Assembly (NCBI GenBank): GCA_013368325.1
Contig: JAACJK010000221.1
Location: 806,001 to 870,000, forward strand
Length of the DNA: 64,000 bases
Reading direction: 5' to 3'
DNA from: Ephemerocybe angulata
Lineage: Eukaryota > Basidiomycota > Agaricomycetes > Agaricales > Psathyrellaceae
The notes under the pieces were generated by a model that ran no database searches, was not told the origin of the DNA, and saw only the letters and a program-made list of their open reading frames with translations. The stretch's first letter is position 1. The number at the start of each line of letters is the position of its first letter. A program made the position numbers and the translations under genes. Below are positions 46,443 to 58,600 of this stretch, piece after piece.

Positions 46443-47481
46443 GTCTATGTGATGTCGGAGAAACACTAGATCAAGCGGCCTTTAACGGTTTCTGAGTTAA
46501 ACGGGGTGTCCGAGAGGAGAAGTAGCCCCGGAGACGAGCATGGAAAATCGAACGCTGGTTCTGTCCCGTGGGTTAGTAGCTATGGACTGATTGTCAAGGA
46601 ACGGGACAAACCTGGCAATGAGGGCTGACGAGCCGACGCAATTCAAAAAAAGATCTTGGGCGGAGACGGGAAAAGGCAGTCAAAGAGTGAATCTCGGTGA
46701 CTTGGAAACAGCTCAGAATCTCGATATCGTCAGAGTGGAATTCAATCCCACCATGGCCAAACGCGGCAAGCTTCGAAGATAAACAGGCCTTGGGAGAATC
46801 TGTGAGCTCGCCTCGTGTGCAATTTCCTCTTCAAGTGTGCGATTGATCTGAACATACTTAATCCGTGGAAGAACCCAAGTATCAAATCAAGCCAAACATG
46901 TCGGCCAACAGGTTGACCTTGGATGCCGCTAGAGGGAGGTACGTAATGCATGGAGAGTGTCTAGCCAGGTTCCAGCCGCCGGTGAACAGGAAGTGCAATT
47001 TCCACATTCACCAAGGTCATATAGGAGTTCTATGGGCGTTCAAACGGGAACGAACCAAGTCCCGGGAACTGCAAAGCCCATATTCCAGAATGCGTCGAAA
47101 CCGGAGTCGAACATATCTGGCCATCGGTCTCGCCGACGCCGGTATGATACGGAGATACGTTACCGGGCTCCTGGGGCAACAAGGGCGGGTAGGGAGTTGT
47201 GGGGAGACTGGGCCTGTGCTCGGGTACACATAGGCGCCAACGTTAACGGAACAGAAAGCCACGTTGTGGACGATCGCCGAGCCACCACACGTGGGTTTTC
47301 CGCCTGCCGAACTTTCCTTTTCGAGCCGGATCAGAGCGCGGAGGGAAACAACCTGAACGACGAGCTTAACGGGAGGCGACCCTAGGCGACCGTCATATTC
47401 TGCAGAACAATTCTGTATTTCACATCTTGCCGTATTCCACCTCCGTCGGCTACAATGGTATCGCACACGGCTGGGAACCAA
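46443..47481 (-). other. Possible upstream exons of the Med25-like gene
   Basis: Coding-looking stretches lie on the minus strand: PAFDFPCSSPGLLLLSDTPF near 46500, DDIEILSCFQVTEIHSLTAF near 46700, and WPDMFDSGFDAFWNMGFAVP near 47080, with plausible GT-AG signals between. I could not join them confidently into one frame, nor find a convincing vWA domain as full-length Med25 would have. Confidence 0.3.
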
Positions 47482-48650
47482 AATGAGTCTAGGAGGTAGG
47501 AGGTAGATCTACCGATACTGATGCAACGAGTACGGTCTGGCCCAGTGTGCTACCGCAACTTCCGCCCCGCCCCCATCCATGTCATTCATTACGATACGGC
47601 ATGGAACGTCATAAATGTGCTGGATAAACTTGGCTACCATTCAATACTCAAGTCGGTCCAGACTCCCATTTCTCCCAAAGTAATTATCTTCGCAGGAGGA
47701 GGAGAAACGGATGTACGTATTCCTCTCAACGTGAGTAATATCTCTTGCGATATGTGACAGGATCTGCAATGGCGCTTTGCGACCTCGTCGGGGGTATGTC
47801 ATTCCACGTGAACGAGGCATCCGCCAGTTCAATTCATTCGCAAGCCGTCTCGAGTTGACTGCAGGCTTGAACGGAAAGGGTCAGGTTCCCATGGATCCGG
47901 GCCGTAGGAATATTCCCAGAGAACGCCACCCCTTGTCCAAAGGATGATGTCTATGTCTGTTCTCTGCTTCCTCGTCCTCGTCCTCGTGTTCGAGGTCTGA
48001 CTCCTTAACGCCTATCGCGTTATGATCAATTGACAGTTGTCATCCCAACATTGTAAGCGCTAAGATGACCAAACCGAAGCTCCTTCTCCACTGTATATGA
48101 CTTGAACTTCCATGATCGGAGAGGTATGTAGTCAAGCGATCTTATCTTCGCACTTTAGATTTCGTGACTACCTCTTAAATGTTTCAAACTCTCGCCTTGC
48201 TCTCGCCCCAATGTTCTCCTTGGGATCTTAGATGACGCAAATGGCCGTTTGCACCCGGAATGAGTCCACGACGAATAAATTCTAGTCATTGCTCAGTTGA
48301 GGGGTTCTTCGCTATGTAATCTTTGGATCGTTAGTTGGACATGCCGAATGTCATCGTGAGCTAAATTAGAGGTAATGCACATAGATATAAGGTATGGTTG
48401 AAGGCAGAGCACGTAGAGATAGATGACAAAAGTATATAGCCATGGCAAAGAGATGGAAAGCACTGAAAGAAAGGGCCAAGATGAGAAAACGATGCTAAGG
48501 GCTACGGCCGCTTAGATTTGAACCCTCTGTTGTTCGACCACGAGGTTCTGAGTCCCCGTATTGGCGTCCACTGCCAAACTCCTCCTCAATTTGATGGAAG
48601 CCACCTGGACGTGAAATTCAAAGGTCAGACACCACCCTCCTAGACCCTCC
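47482..48650. other. Intergenic, 1.2 kb
   Basis: No frame with recognisable content on either strand. Probably the 5' region of the Med25-like gene and the 3' end of the coiled-coil gene. Confidence 0.4.
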
Positions 48651-51600
48651 TTAACCTGTAACCGTGCTCACCTCCTCGCCGAAACTATCAAGTGAGACCA
48701 GCTGGCTCTCCCGGAAGCCGTCAACGCATGACTTCAGCGTCTCGAAGTCGGTCACACTCTCCGACAACTGGGCATTCACCTTGGTAACTTCCCTTTCAAG
48801 TGACTGGACGCGCTCCATCCCCTTTAACTTTTCTTCCTCCAACAAGTCTGCCCTGGATTTTTCCGATTCCAATTCCACCCTGGTACGCTGCTCCTCCGCT
48901 CTCACTTTATCCAAAGTGCTCTTCGCCTCCTCAAGCTGCATCCCCAAATCCCTAAGCTTCGACGCCAATCGACCAATCTCGGTCTGATCTAAGGCCACCT
49001 TCTCTTCAAGACCCGAAATTTTCCGGTTCAACTCTTGTTGCGCCTCCTCTGCCCTCGTTTCCAGAGCCACGCGCCTTTCTTCCGCGGCTGCCAGCTGTCG
49101 TTCAGCATCAGCCAATTTCGCCGCCAGACCCTGTTTTTCCGCCTCCTTGGTTCTCGCTTCTTCCTCTAAGCTCTCAACGCGGCTCTCCGCGTCGACCAAG
49201 GCGCGTTTGATATCCCTGAGTTCCACTTCCGAGGCATTGAGACGACTTCTCAGCTGAACGTTCGTGTCCTCCGTCTCCGAGAGTTTCTCCGTGATCCGAG
49301 ATATCTCTGCGGCTTGTTCGTCCACCGTTTGCTGAGCCTCACGAAGGTTGGCTTCAACACTCGCCAATTTTGCGTCAGTCTTCGACAAGGACGTGGTTAA
49401 CACCTCGCTAACCGTCTTCGCACGCCCCAGCTCCTGCTCACGGTCTTTCAAAAGCTGTTGAAGGCCCTCTGCGTCCTCGCGCGCCTGGTCCCTGGCACGC
49501 TGTAAACTTTCCACCAATGCTTCGAGCTCGTGGATTCGGTTCAGGCGAACCTCGGACTCCTCTCGTACAGCAGCGAGAGTCGCGGCTGCCTGGGCGGCGG
49601 TGGCGTTACTGTGATCCAATTGGGCAGTCAAATCTTCGATCTTGGCCCTGGCGGTGTCATGATTGGCGAGTGCAGCCTCGAGGTCCCTGGCGGCCTCGGC
49701 GCGTCTTGACTCTGCCTTCTCCCGCTCTTCATTCATCTCAGCCTGCGCGGAGTCCTGTCCCTCTGCAAGGGCCTCCATGGACTGCCGGAGCACGGCTATT
49801 TCGCCCAACTTCGTTTGGATCTCTGTTATCGCCTGGGCGCGATCTGTGACCTCCACTGCGAGTTGCGCCTGCACGTCAGCTAACTCCTTCTGTAGGCTCA
49901 AGTTGCGTGCTTCGAGCCCCTCTTTCTGGGCAATGAGATCTTTGATGCGAGCATCTTTCTCCCCCAAGCGGCGCTCAAGGTCCTCAACGCGACCGGCCAG
50001 GTCTGGGCTTCGTTGTTCACGCGAATCGCCCCGTGCCTGCGCACGCTCTTCCGAGCCCACATGGCTATCACGCGTCGCGGTCGCGGTCGGGATTTCGGTG
50101 TTCGGTGTGGATGTGCGTTGGGATAGCGTTGTCGAGCCGTCGATACCAGGTTCCATTGAGAACGTCGCGTGGTTAGCCGCCGCGTCCGAGTCGCGTCGGG
50201 ATGTCGACGAGTCTGGGGTCGGCCACTGAGACAGCGCAGAAGGACGAGTGTACTCGTCGGGAGAAACCCCGAGTATATCCAAGTCGTCATCGACGTCTGG
50301 GGTGCGATGAGGGTAGTCGTCGGCAGGCGGCCCCGGTGTCCCCAAGTCGTCATCGACGCTTGCCTCTCTATCGCTCGGTGCGGGCGTGGGCTGCTTGCTT
50401 ACATCGGAGATATAGGAACCACTTTGGGTACGGGTGATCCCCTTAGGAACGCGCCCCCTCGTCGTCTCTGCCGTCGTCTCTGCTGCGCTAGTCGTTGCTA
50501 TCGGCCTTCTCGGGGTAGATAAGGTAGGCGAGGTGGCCTGGGATGTATCGCTAATTAACGAGTAAGTACTGGGCTCGCGTACGGGGGTGGGGCAGAGGGC
50601 TCGGTGGAGGTTAGGAAGTAAGGGAGGATTTCGACGTACTGGGTAGTCTGGGGCGTGCTATGGCGACTGCCTCTGTTAGATGGTGTGAGCTGCGATTGCG
50701 CCTTCTTGAGAGCAGCTACCTCGTCGCGAAGCGCCGCGATGACCTTCTCTTTTTCACGAAGCTCAGCCGTAAGGATGGCCGTTGTGTCATCTCCTCGGTG
50801 ATCCTCGTCGTCACTGTCTTCGGAGATGTCTGTCAGAGGTGACATATCGCGGAAGGCGACGACCGCTTGGCCCTGGGACTGGCGAGGTCGAGTCGGCGTC
50901 TAGTGCACACCGGTCGTAAGCTTTCGCTTTGAGTTAACGATAGGGGTTATGGACGTACTACACTGGCACTTCCTGTAGGCACTTGTGGGAGGCGTTGTCG
51001 AGTAGGTGTCTAATGGCACACACGCTGAGCAGGAAAGCGTTAAATAAGGTTCGCAGAACCTACCATATGGATATTGCCCCCAAATGTACTGACGCTCCTT
51101 GTTCTCTTTGCTGAAGCAGAGTTGCCATCTTGTCCGAGGCCGGTTGACGAACGGCGACGTTTGCGTCCACGACTCAAGTTCGTCGAGAGGTGATGAATGA
51201 GATGGTCCTCATCGGGCACGGTTTTCTTCGCTGTTGCGATTCTGGAAGGATATTAGGTTCGTCAGCTGGGAAGTGGCTCCACGGGCGCTTACTCACAGTT
51301 GTTTGCCTGTTTGCGTGAATGCCACCTCCTGTGTGTTGGGGTGTTCGATGACGCCTTCATCAACCTAGATGGGCGAACGTAAATCAATCTTTGGGCATTT
51401 TGAGACGGAAAGACTCACTAGTTTGTCAATCGCTTTGTTGACCCACTTGGTCCAGTGTGGTCCCAGTGCATCTTTTTTCGCGTCCGCGTTCTTGCGAACT
51501 GAAGTGGTTCAGAATCTTTTCAGAAGTTAAAAGGGGCATATACTTACCTTGAGCACGAAGAGTTGCCATGTGTATGGCATGCTTTCTGTGTTCCTTCTGT

Positions 51601-51735
51601 ATTTGAGTCATCGCTCCCAAAACACCTGCGCGTCGGTGTCTAATTAGGCCCCTGTGGTCCATGTGTTTCAGTAATAGAGCGCCTACGTTCTGTATATGAA
51701 GTCTTTTGGACTTTGGCGGACTTTTGGCGCGCCAT
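48651..51735 (-). CDS. Long coiled-coil protein with small N-terminal helical domain
   Basis: The start at 51735 (MARQKSAKVQKTSYTE) splices in phase to VLGAMTQIQKEHRKHAIHMA, RKNADAKKDALGPHWTKWVN, KAIDKLVDEGVIEHPNTQEV and AFTQTGKQLIATAKK. This is an N-terminal alpha-helical, possibly winged-helix-like domain with a basic RGRKRRRSS stretch. An exon with a first coiled coil (ILTAELREKEKVIAALRDEV) and a Ser/Pro-rich linker follow. The last exon, over 500 codons, holds a nearly continuous coiled coil rich in Glu/Arg/Ala/Leu heptads (e.g. LERRLGEKDARIKDLIAQKE) ending GEEVSTVTG. I do not recognise the family. The basic N-terminus suggests a nuclear or chromatin role (inference). It is divergent from the Sos7-like gene. 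Confidence 0.75.
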
Positions 51736-52357
51736 TGTGGTAGGAAAGGCCGCTGGGCGGCTGACGAGGTGGTGGAGCTGTTGGAAGAGGTAAAGGTGGC
51801 AGGGTCGGGAGTCACTGTCACTTTATGTCACGCCGACGTGGGGCCGCGCGGTACCGACCGACGGCATTACCCGATTTGACTAACGACCGACTCTAAACGG
51901 CGCCCACCGCTGCAAGCAGGTTTCTGGCAGCAGGCCTCAAGCACTAGGTGCACTCGAGGTGAAGATGTAGGTGCATGACTCTACTTAACTACAAATGAAT
52001 CCGATTCCTCGTATTTTTAGGCCCTTTGACTCAATACAAGTGTCCAAATGCATTGGCGCAGCAAGATACTGGGGGAAGGATGCCAATTTGACCCAAGAGT
52101 AGGATATATCCAAAAATACTGCAAAATTTGATGCATCCAAACTTATTACAGTCTTTTTAATGTTTTCCTTTCAACCCACGAAGCTAAGGAACGGAAACCT
52201 GGAACTTTGTCTCAAAGGGAGGACTCCGAGGAGAGTCACGAACGCGGGGTGTCACGTCACGGGGAAAAGTCACGCGGGTTTGACGCTGTTCACGACTTTA
52301 GCGACGACCACGACCAGTGCATACTATCCATATACCCCTTCTACCAGTTCGACTGTG
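51736..52357. other. Divergent promoter region
   Basis: About 0.6 kb shared between the coiled-coil gene (-) and the Sos7-like gene (+). An open frame from 52160 precedes the Sos7 start but is unlike the family. Confidence 0.5.
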
Positions 52358-53530
52358 ATGGAGAAAACCACAGAACAAGACAAATTTCTCGATGCCGCAG
52401 CGAAGCTGAGGGCCCAATATGAGGGTGCAAACCTCCAACTGGACAAGCACATGCAGGAGTTTTCGACGTACAAGTACGACGCGGACGAGTATGGGGAGGG
52501 GGAGGAAATACAAGCGAAAGATCCGGCGATAGTGGCCTCGGATGTCGCAACACAGATCGTACGTTCAATGGATACCCTTATGCCATATCTATCCTGAACT
52601 GTAGTGTCAAGACGTTTCTGCGGAAGCTGAAGTTCCAGTACCTGGAACAAAACGCGAAGGACAAATACGTCAAGTCCATCGTTAGCGATATCGATGATGC
52701 GCCAATAGTAACAGCAGAGGATAACAAGGCCCTCGCTACGACCAATGAAGAGAAGAAAGCGAAACTCAAGGTCGCAAAGGAGGGACTGGCCGAAGTTCAA
52801 CACAACATTCGAACACTATCCCCTATGGTCGAGCAAGGTGGCTCAGCTTATCTTCCAATGCTATACTCCTGCTGATGATAGATATATAGACTATATCAAG
52901 GTCAAGCAGGCAACAGAACGCGCAACTATGCTTGCACAAAAGATCCTAGATGCCAGACTCGCTCTGACACGGCTGCGCCAAACCAACCCACATCCCCGTC
53001 TCACGATCCCCATGGCGGATCAAAAGCTCGTGGATCAGGTCGAAGAGATGCAAACACTCAGCGACGAAGTCGAGCTCGTCAAGAAGAAAACGAAAGCCGT
53101 AAAGGACCAAGTGAAGAACGGTGCTCTGGAGATCGAGAAACTACGGATAAAGCACGCCGACTCTGAGCGAGCCGTCCAAGCGCTGCAGCTCGAGGAGGAT
53201 GACAACCGGCTCGTACCGTTGTACGACTGGTATACGGCCTCTCTATCTCTCCACCGATCGCTGCTGGGTCTGGAAGAGTCGCATTCTGTCTCGGACAACG
53301 AGCTGAAACTGGTTTACGCGATTGGGGAGTCGTCGCCTGCGACGACGGTTTCGATATCACTCATCTTTGTTCCCGATACGAGGGATCTTGCTGGAGTGGA
53401 GACGACGGGTTTCGATACGCTAGACGTCGATACCGCGGAGCTCGTTGAGAGCCATTTGCAGATGAATGATGTCGCTGGGCTTGTTGCGTTGCTTTTGTCA
53501 AGAGCAAGGGCGGCTGCCAGTTCTGCATAG
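52358..53530 (+). CDS. Sos7-like kinetochore coiled-coil protein
   Basis: From 52358 (MEKTTEQDKFLDAAAKL). Exon 1 ends near ASDVATQI; exon 2 has VKTFLRKLKFQYLEQNAKDK, YVKSIVSDIDDAPIVTAED and NEEKKAKLKVAKEGLAEVQH; exon 3, after DYIKVKQATERATMLAQKIL, holds a long coiled coil (VEEMQTLSDEVELVKKKTKA) and a C-terminal globular part, LVPLYDWYTASLSLHRSLLG to VSISLIFVPDTRDLAGVE and VAGLVALLLSRARAA. The FLRKLKFQYLEQxxKxxY block is the hallmark of Sos7, which binds KNL1/Spc105 in the kinetochore. About 345 residues, in the range expected. Exon edges are inferred. Confidence 0.65.
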
Positions 53531-54161
53531 GTTCGCTGCAAACATTCAATTTTTTTCTTTCCCTGTAATTTACGCGGAACGCTCATCTATCCTGTATTTT
53601 TAGCTCATTTTTCGTCTGTATCATAACTGTTCCCTGTTGCCGTTCCATCGGAACCAACACACTTCCGTCAGGCTCTATGGGGGAGTTGTCTTCTGGGCGC
53701 TATCTTGGGTAAGCTCTAGGGCGACAAGACGACCGTCTGTGGGTACAGTTTGGATAGCAGCAGCACCGGAGTATATGGTTGGAATGCTATGATACTGCTG
53801 CTGGCGCCCTTTGCGCCAGGAGATAGAAGCGGTGATTGGACTTGTTTCGAGATGCACACTAAGGCTACGAGGGTTGATGTGTGCGGGATCACCGCTCTGC
53901 GGCCCTAACGGGGACGCTGGTGATCTTTGGAGCAATATCCAAGCAATATTGCACTAGCTTTTATGTGGTTTCCCAATGGCGCTTTCCAGCCTCTGCATTT
54001 TACGTTTGTATTGGCACAAGCGTGAGCGGATGTCTCGGGGTCGGCAGCCATTGACGAGGAAGAGCGTGTCCACACAACGCCCTGCCTTGAGCGCTCGCCT
54101 TTGGGGTATTCGGAATTCGAGCAGGTATAAATTCTAGCAGAGTCGTAGTACTAATCCTTAG
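53531..54161. other. Intergenic between Sos7-like gene and SSP7
   Basis: Minus-strand frames at 53675-54080 have no domain content. The TATA box of SSP7 (TATAAA, 54127-54132) closes the region. Confidence 0.45.
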
Positions 54162-54171
54162 AGCCGGTCTC
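54162..54171 (+). promoter_or_regulatory. GAGCCGGTCT leader element of SSP7
   Basis: Starts 35 bases after TATAAA at 54127 and 153 bases before the start codon. Same C variant as SSP6. Confidence 0.6.
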
Positions 54172-54314
54172 CCACTACATCCATACGCCTTTCACCAGCA
54201 GGTTCTGTCATATTTCTTCGACCCTCTTCTCCAAGAATTTTCAATCTCTCTACGACCCCTTCCATCACTCTCAAGCTTCAATCACACTTGACGATTTCTC
54301 AACTCTAATTCACG

Positions 54315-54911
54315 ATGGTCCGAATTACTCTTGCCGCCCTCTTCATCGCTGCTTTCGCCAGCATCGCTGTTAACGCCCAGCCCCTCAAGTATGTCCCATC
54401 GTAGCCGCGCGTGGAAAAACACTGACTCGCATTCTTCCCCTCGTTTGTAGCTTTGGAGCTGAAGACGCCTCCGAGATCGTCGAACGCGGCGCTATGTACG
54501 TGACCGTTCCCCATATCTCCTCTTTCATCGGTCTGGGTAGTTTATTGACACATTGGTCCTCAAAGTGGTCGTCTCGGGCGCCTGTTTAGGCCTCTTATTG
54601 CCCATGCTATGAAAGGCGGGTTCAAGCATGCGGCAAAGAAGGTCGTGAAGGGACATGGGAAGGCGCACAGTCATAATAACAAGATGCATAAAAGGGAGCT
54701 TGACCTTGACCTTGATGACCTTGTTGAGCGCTACTTTGGACTTGAGGAGGAGGAGGAGGAGCTGGTGGACCGCTACTTTGGTGATGAGGAGGAGGAAATA
54801 CTTGAGCGGTACTTTGGAGAGGAGGTTGAGGAGCTGCTTGAGCGGTACTTCGAGGATGAAGAAATGGCTGGGAGGAGCTTTGGGGAGGAGAACTATGATG
54901 AGCTGGATTGA
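54315..54911 (+). CDS. Small secreted protein SSP7 with ERYFG acidic repeats
   Basis: Three exons. Exon 1 is the signal peptide MVRITLAALFIAAFASIAVN with AQPL; exon 2 is FGAEDASEIVERGAM; exon 3 is GRLGRLFRPLIAHAMKGGFK, HAAKKVVKGHGKAHSHNNK, the dibasic MHKRE site, and an acidic half repeating LVERYFGLEEEEE, LVDRYFGDEEEE, ILERYFGEEVEE and LLERYFEDEE, ending GRSFGEENYDELD. Intron positions match SSP5 exactly in relation to the protein. This is the cleanest single-module member and a good reference for the family. Function unknown; cationic peptide plus acidic propeptide is my inference. Confidence 0.8.
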
Positions 54912-55657
54912 TTCGATGCGGCGAGGGATATTTGTAGAGAATAATATATCTTGTTAATGGGAAGGTTTTCTTGTATGATAGCTGCACTAGTGCAGTATGA
55001 TCATGTATTCAGGGTCCATGCGTTGACACCTCTTCAGATGCTTTACTGTGAAGTCTATGCTCCAGTGAAGCTGCAGTTATTTAAACGACAATGGTCTCCC
55101 CACTAAATACCTCTTCGCGGAACTGTAAGTGGACGCAAAGGTACATCGTCTGGAGGAATGGCTCATACTAGCAGACACACTTAGAGATAGTACCCCATGT
55201 AGAGCACTCATCTTGTAACGTCACCCACCGTTGATAGAAGCTGTCTGGTCTAGAGTATGGGTCATCATATCAACTACATTTATGGTTGATGTAGTTGATT
55301 TGTGTATACGCGCTGCCTATGCTCGCATAAAGAAAGCATTGGAGTTTTAGCCTTTTAGCGCCCGGACCAACATCTAGTAGGCCCCCTCTCTTGCTGATCT
55401 GGACTATCGCCACATCCCACATCCAATCCCGTTGAGAAGTCCAGGCTATTTGGGGTGGGGAATGGTGTGAGGCAGATATTCAACCATTCCCTATACTGGG
55501 CGTCCGCACTAAATATTCCTGGGCGTCTATTTCGATTCCACGGTCAGCCGACCTTTTGATGAGGCTGTGCTGCTGTTGCGTCAAGGTGGCATATGCCAGA
55601 GCTTCTTTTGCTCCTACACCATATCACAGTCCCACCCGTTCCAGTCGGTACTACTTT
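54912..55657. other. Intergenic before the NLR
   Basis: Contains a short inverted stretch ATCAACTACATT/TATGGTTGATGTAGTTGAT at 55268-55300. No gene recognised. An ATG at 55556 is in frame with the NLR start and could extend it. Confidence 0.5.
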
Positions 55658-58600
55658 ATGTCTTCTCTCCAGCACGGAAGCGAGGACGACGGGCGTCCCT
55701 CAGATCGAGGTAAGTTTCTCGCTGGTATCATGGGGTCCATGCCTATTGTCACTTATCAGGCTGATCTTACCTTCTCTGACATCCAGATCCCAGGGCTTGG
55801 GAAAGGGGCGTTCACCTTCTCCAAGGGGCGGAGAACTTCACTGTGGGGACGATGAAGACAACCATAGTCCACGGCCACAACTACACATACAACGTCACCA
55901 TTGTGAACAACCATCCGGGGGGCGCAGGGTCAACCAACAATCCCGATGGTACATGCAGTTCATCTGATCAATAACACAGCGGTGCTCACTTTACATGGCC
56001 GAATTCGTAGTTTCACTCGAGGATATCACTTCGTGGCTCAACGCCCCAGATTTTCTGAGGATATATGAAGAGGCGTCGAGACAACGCCTGGCAACAACAG
56101 GGACGTGGTTCATTGAGTCTCAGGAGTTCCGCAAGCTGGTTGAAGGAAGAGCTGTGATAATATGGGGGACAGGAATGCGTAAGGTATTCCTATCCTCTAC
56201 AAACTGCCAAACTGACATTCATGACAACAGCTGGCGCAGGCAAGACAATCCTATCGTGAGGTTTTTCGTTATCCTCGTTCTGAGGTGTCCGGGGATCCCA
56301 TGCTGACACCGTGTTTTCTGAAGGTCGTTCTCACTGGAATACCTAAAGGAGGTTTTCAATAATCACGACCGCGTTGGGGTTGCTTGTGCGTATATTCGGT
56401 ACAGCGAACGTCCTACACTGCGAGACATTTTTGCCGGACTTCTCTCCCAGCTCGTCCGAGACCATCCCTGCGCCTGCCACCACATGAAGTATGTCTACCC
56501 CCGCGATAGGAAAGATCCGAAAGTCCTTGATCTAGTTACAGCTCTTCGTGACATTTCTAGAATTCTCGTGAAGTTATTCATTCTCATCGATGGTTTGGAT
56601 GAAGCAGAAGACGAAGTCAAGGATGGCCTCCTGCAAGTTCTGCCTACGCTCGAGGCTAATGTCTTGATAACATCCCGGCCGCTCGAGCTTTACTACCACC
56701 ATATTCCCGAAGCCCTCTTCCTCTCGATTGAAGCGCGAACCGAAGACATCGACCTTTTTGTCGACCACAAGATCAAATCTAGCTCCAAGCTTCTGGCGAT
56801 TTTCCGTGGTGACCCAACCTTGGTGGAGACCTTGAAGGCCAAAGTGAGGCAGAGTTCAAGAGGAATGTGAGTTCAAATATCTCTGTTTCGACAGATCGAC
56901 CTATAGGTCAAGCGGAACTGGGTGAATGCTGAATGCTTTCCACAGGTTTCTTGTTGCGAGACTACAAATGGAACTGGTTATCCGAAAGGCCAGGAGCCTC
57001 AATAGCCTCCTAAAAGCCCTTGACGATCTCCCATCCGGCGTCGATGCGATGTATAAGCACACGCTTGAGCGCATCGCTTCTCAGCCAGAGGAGGATGCTT
57101 CGATTGCATATCGTGTCTTTGCGTGGCTTTTATACGGCGGGGTGGGTTCGTTCCGCGTCGAGGTCCTTCAGGAAGCGCTGGCAACCTCCTTTGAAGACGA
57201 GATATACGATGCAAGAGACGTCGTACCCCTGCCTATAATCCTTGCGGCATGTGGAGGTCTCGTCACTGTGTCAAAAGAACGATTGCAGGACAAAATTGGT
57301 GCCGAACCTGCGGACTACGAACCACATAGAGATGAAATGGTTCAGTTCATCCGTGAGTGTACGTCAGTTGTAGGTGAATTCAAATTAACATGTCAAGTCT
57401 CGCAGACTATACAACACACGAATACCTCTTATCAATCGAGCTTCCTGGGATACCACAGCCCTACACATACCTCGCTGTTACTTGCCTTATCTATCTGGAG
57501 CGCTATATGGATGACCTTCAGCCTGAGGATTCAGAACAATTGATCGACGAGTACGCGGAAGACATCACGTTACTTTTTGAACTGCATCCCTTCCTGCTCC
57601 ATTGCGCAAATTATTGGGGTAGCTATGCAGGTGATAGCTCGCGGGCGCACGGATCCCTCCACCCCTACATACACTCATTTATTGAGGGGTGCACCCGGTT
57701 TCGATCTATCGACCATCAGTTTTGGCGCTCGAAGGAAACATACGCGTATCTGCCCCTGAGCCACTCAGAAACGCCTCTACATCTCGCTGTGAAGTATGGC
57801 CTCGTGGATGTGATCACGTCCAGAAGGTTGCCTCACTTGCCTGTTGCTTCTATCTGGGGGACCCCTTTCCATGAGGCTGTACTTGGTGACATGGACACTT
57901 CCCTCGGAGCCCTACTTTTGTCGTACGAAGAAGAGGTACGTGCAAGATCTACGTCACCCACAAACCTGTCGCTGATCAGTGAGGTGCGTTGTGCATAGGT
58001 GAACAGCCAGGACATGAATGGTATCACCCCTTTGATGTGTGCGTTCAAGCGGAACAATGAAGCCACGGTCAAAATGATACTCGCAAGCCAGGCCTTGGAC
58101 GTTGGACTCCGAACTAAAAGCGGGACGACGGCGTTTTGGTTTGCGTGCCAGTCTTCAGGCGCAAATTTGCCACAGTTACTTTTGTCTTCACACCCAGGCA
58201 TCGACGTCGACGTTTGCGATGATAAGGGCAACACTGCTTTCATGATGGCCTGCAGCAGCGGCCATCTGCAAATCGTCGAATGGTTCCTTCAGCGCCAGCG
58301 CGACTCCAAAGGGACAAGATACGTGGACCAAGAAAACGATAATGGCGAAACGGCACTCGTGCTAGTCTGCCGCAGTGACAGGATGCCAGAATGCCTAGTG
58401 TGGTCTGTTTTCCAGCTTCTACTCTCACACGGCAGCAACCCTCACGCGCGAGACACGACGTTCCACCCAGACGTCGACATCGACGTTTGCGATGATAAGG
58501 GCAACACCGCTTTCATGATGGCCTGCAGCAGCGGCCATCTGCAAATCGTCGAATGGTTCCTTCAGCGCCAGCGCGACTCCAAAGGGACAAGATACGTGGA

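Noticed and set aside
46957..47385. 142-codon plus-strand frame, Ser/Arg-rich
   Set aside because: The opposite strand shows more coding-like content; the composition looks like a shadow frame.
48490..48600. tRNA-like stretch on the minus strand (GGGTTCAAATCTAAGCGGCC)
   Set aside because: Only the T-loop part resembles a tRNA; I could not pair an acceptor stem or place an anticodon loop.
55593..55974. A small secreted protein with a one-base deletion in a G run (55825-55828) upstream of the NLR
   Set aside because: Splicing out 77 nt ending at GACATCCAG joins the frames cleanly into the NLR leader, so no frameshift is needed.
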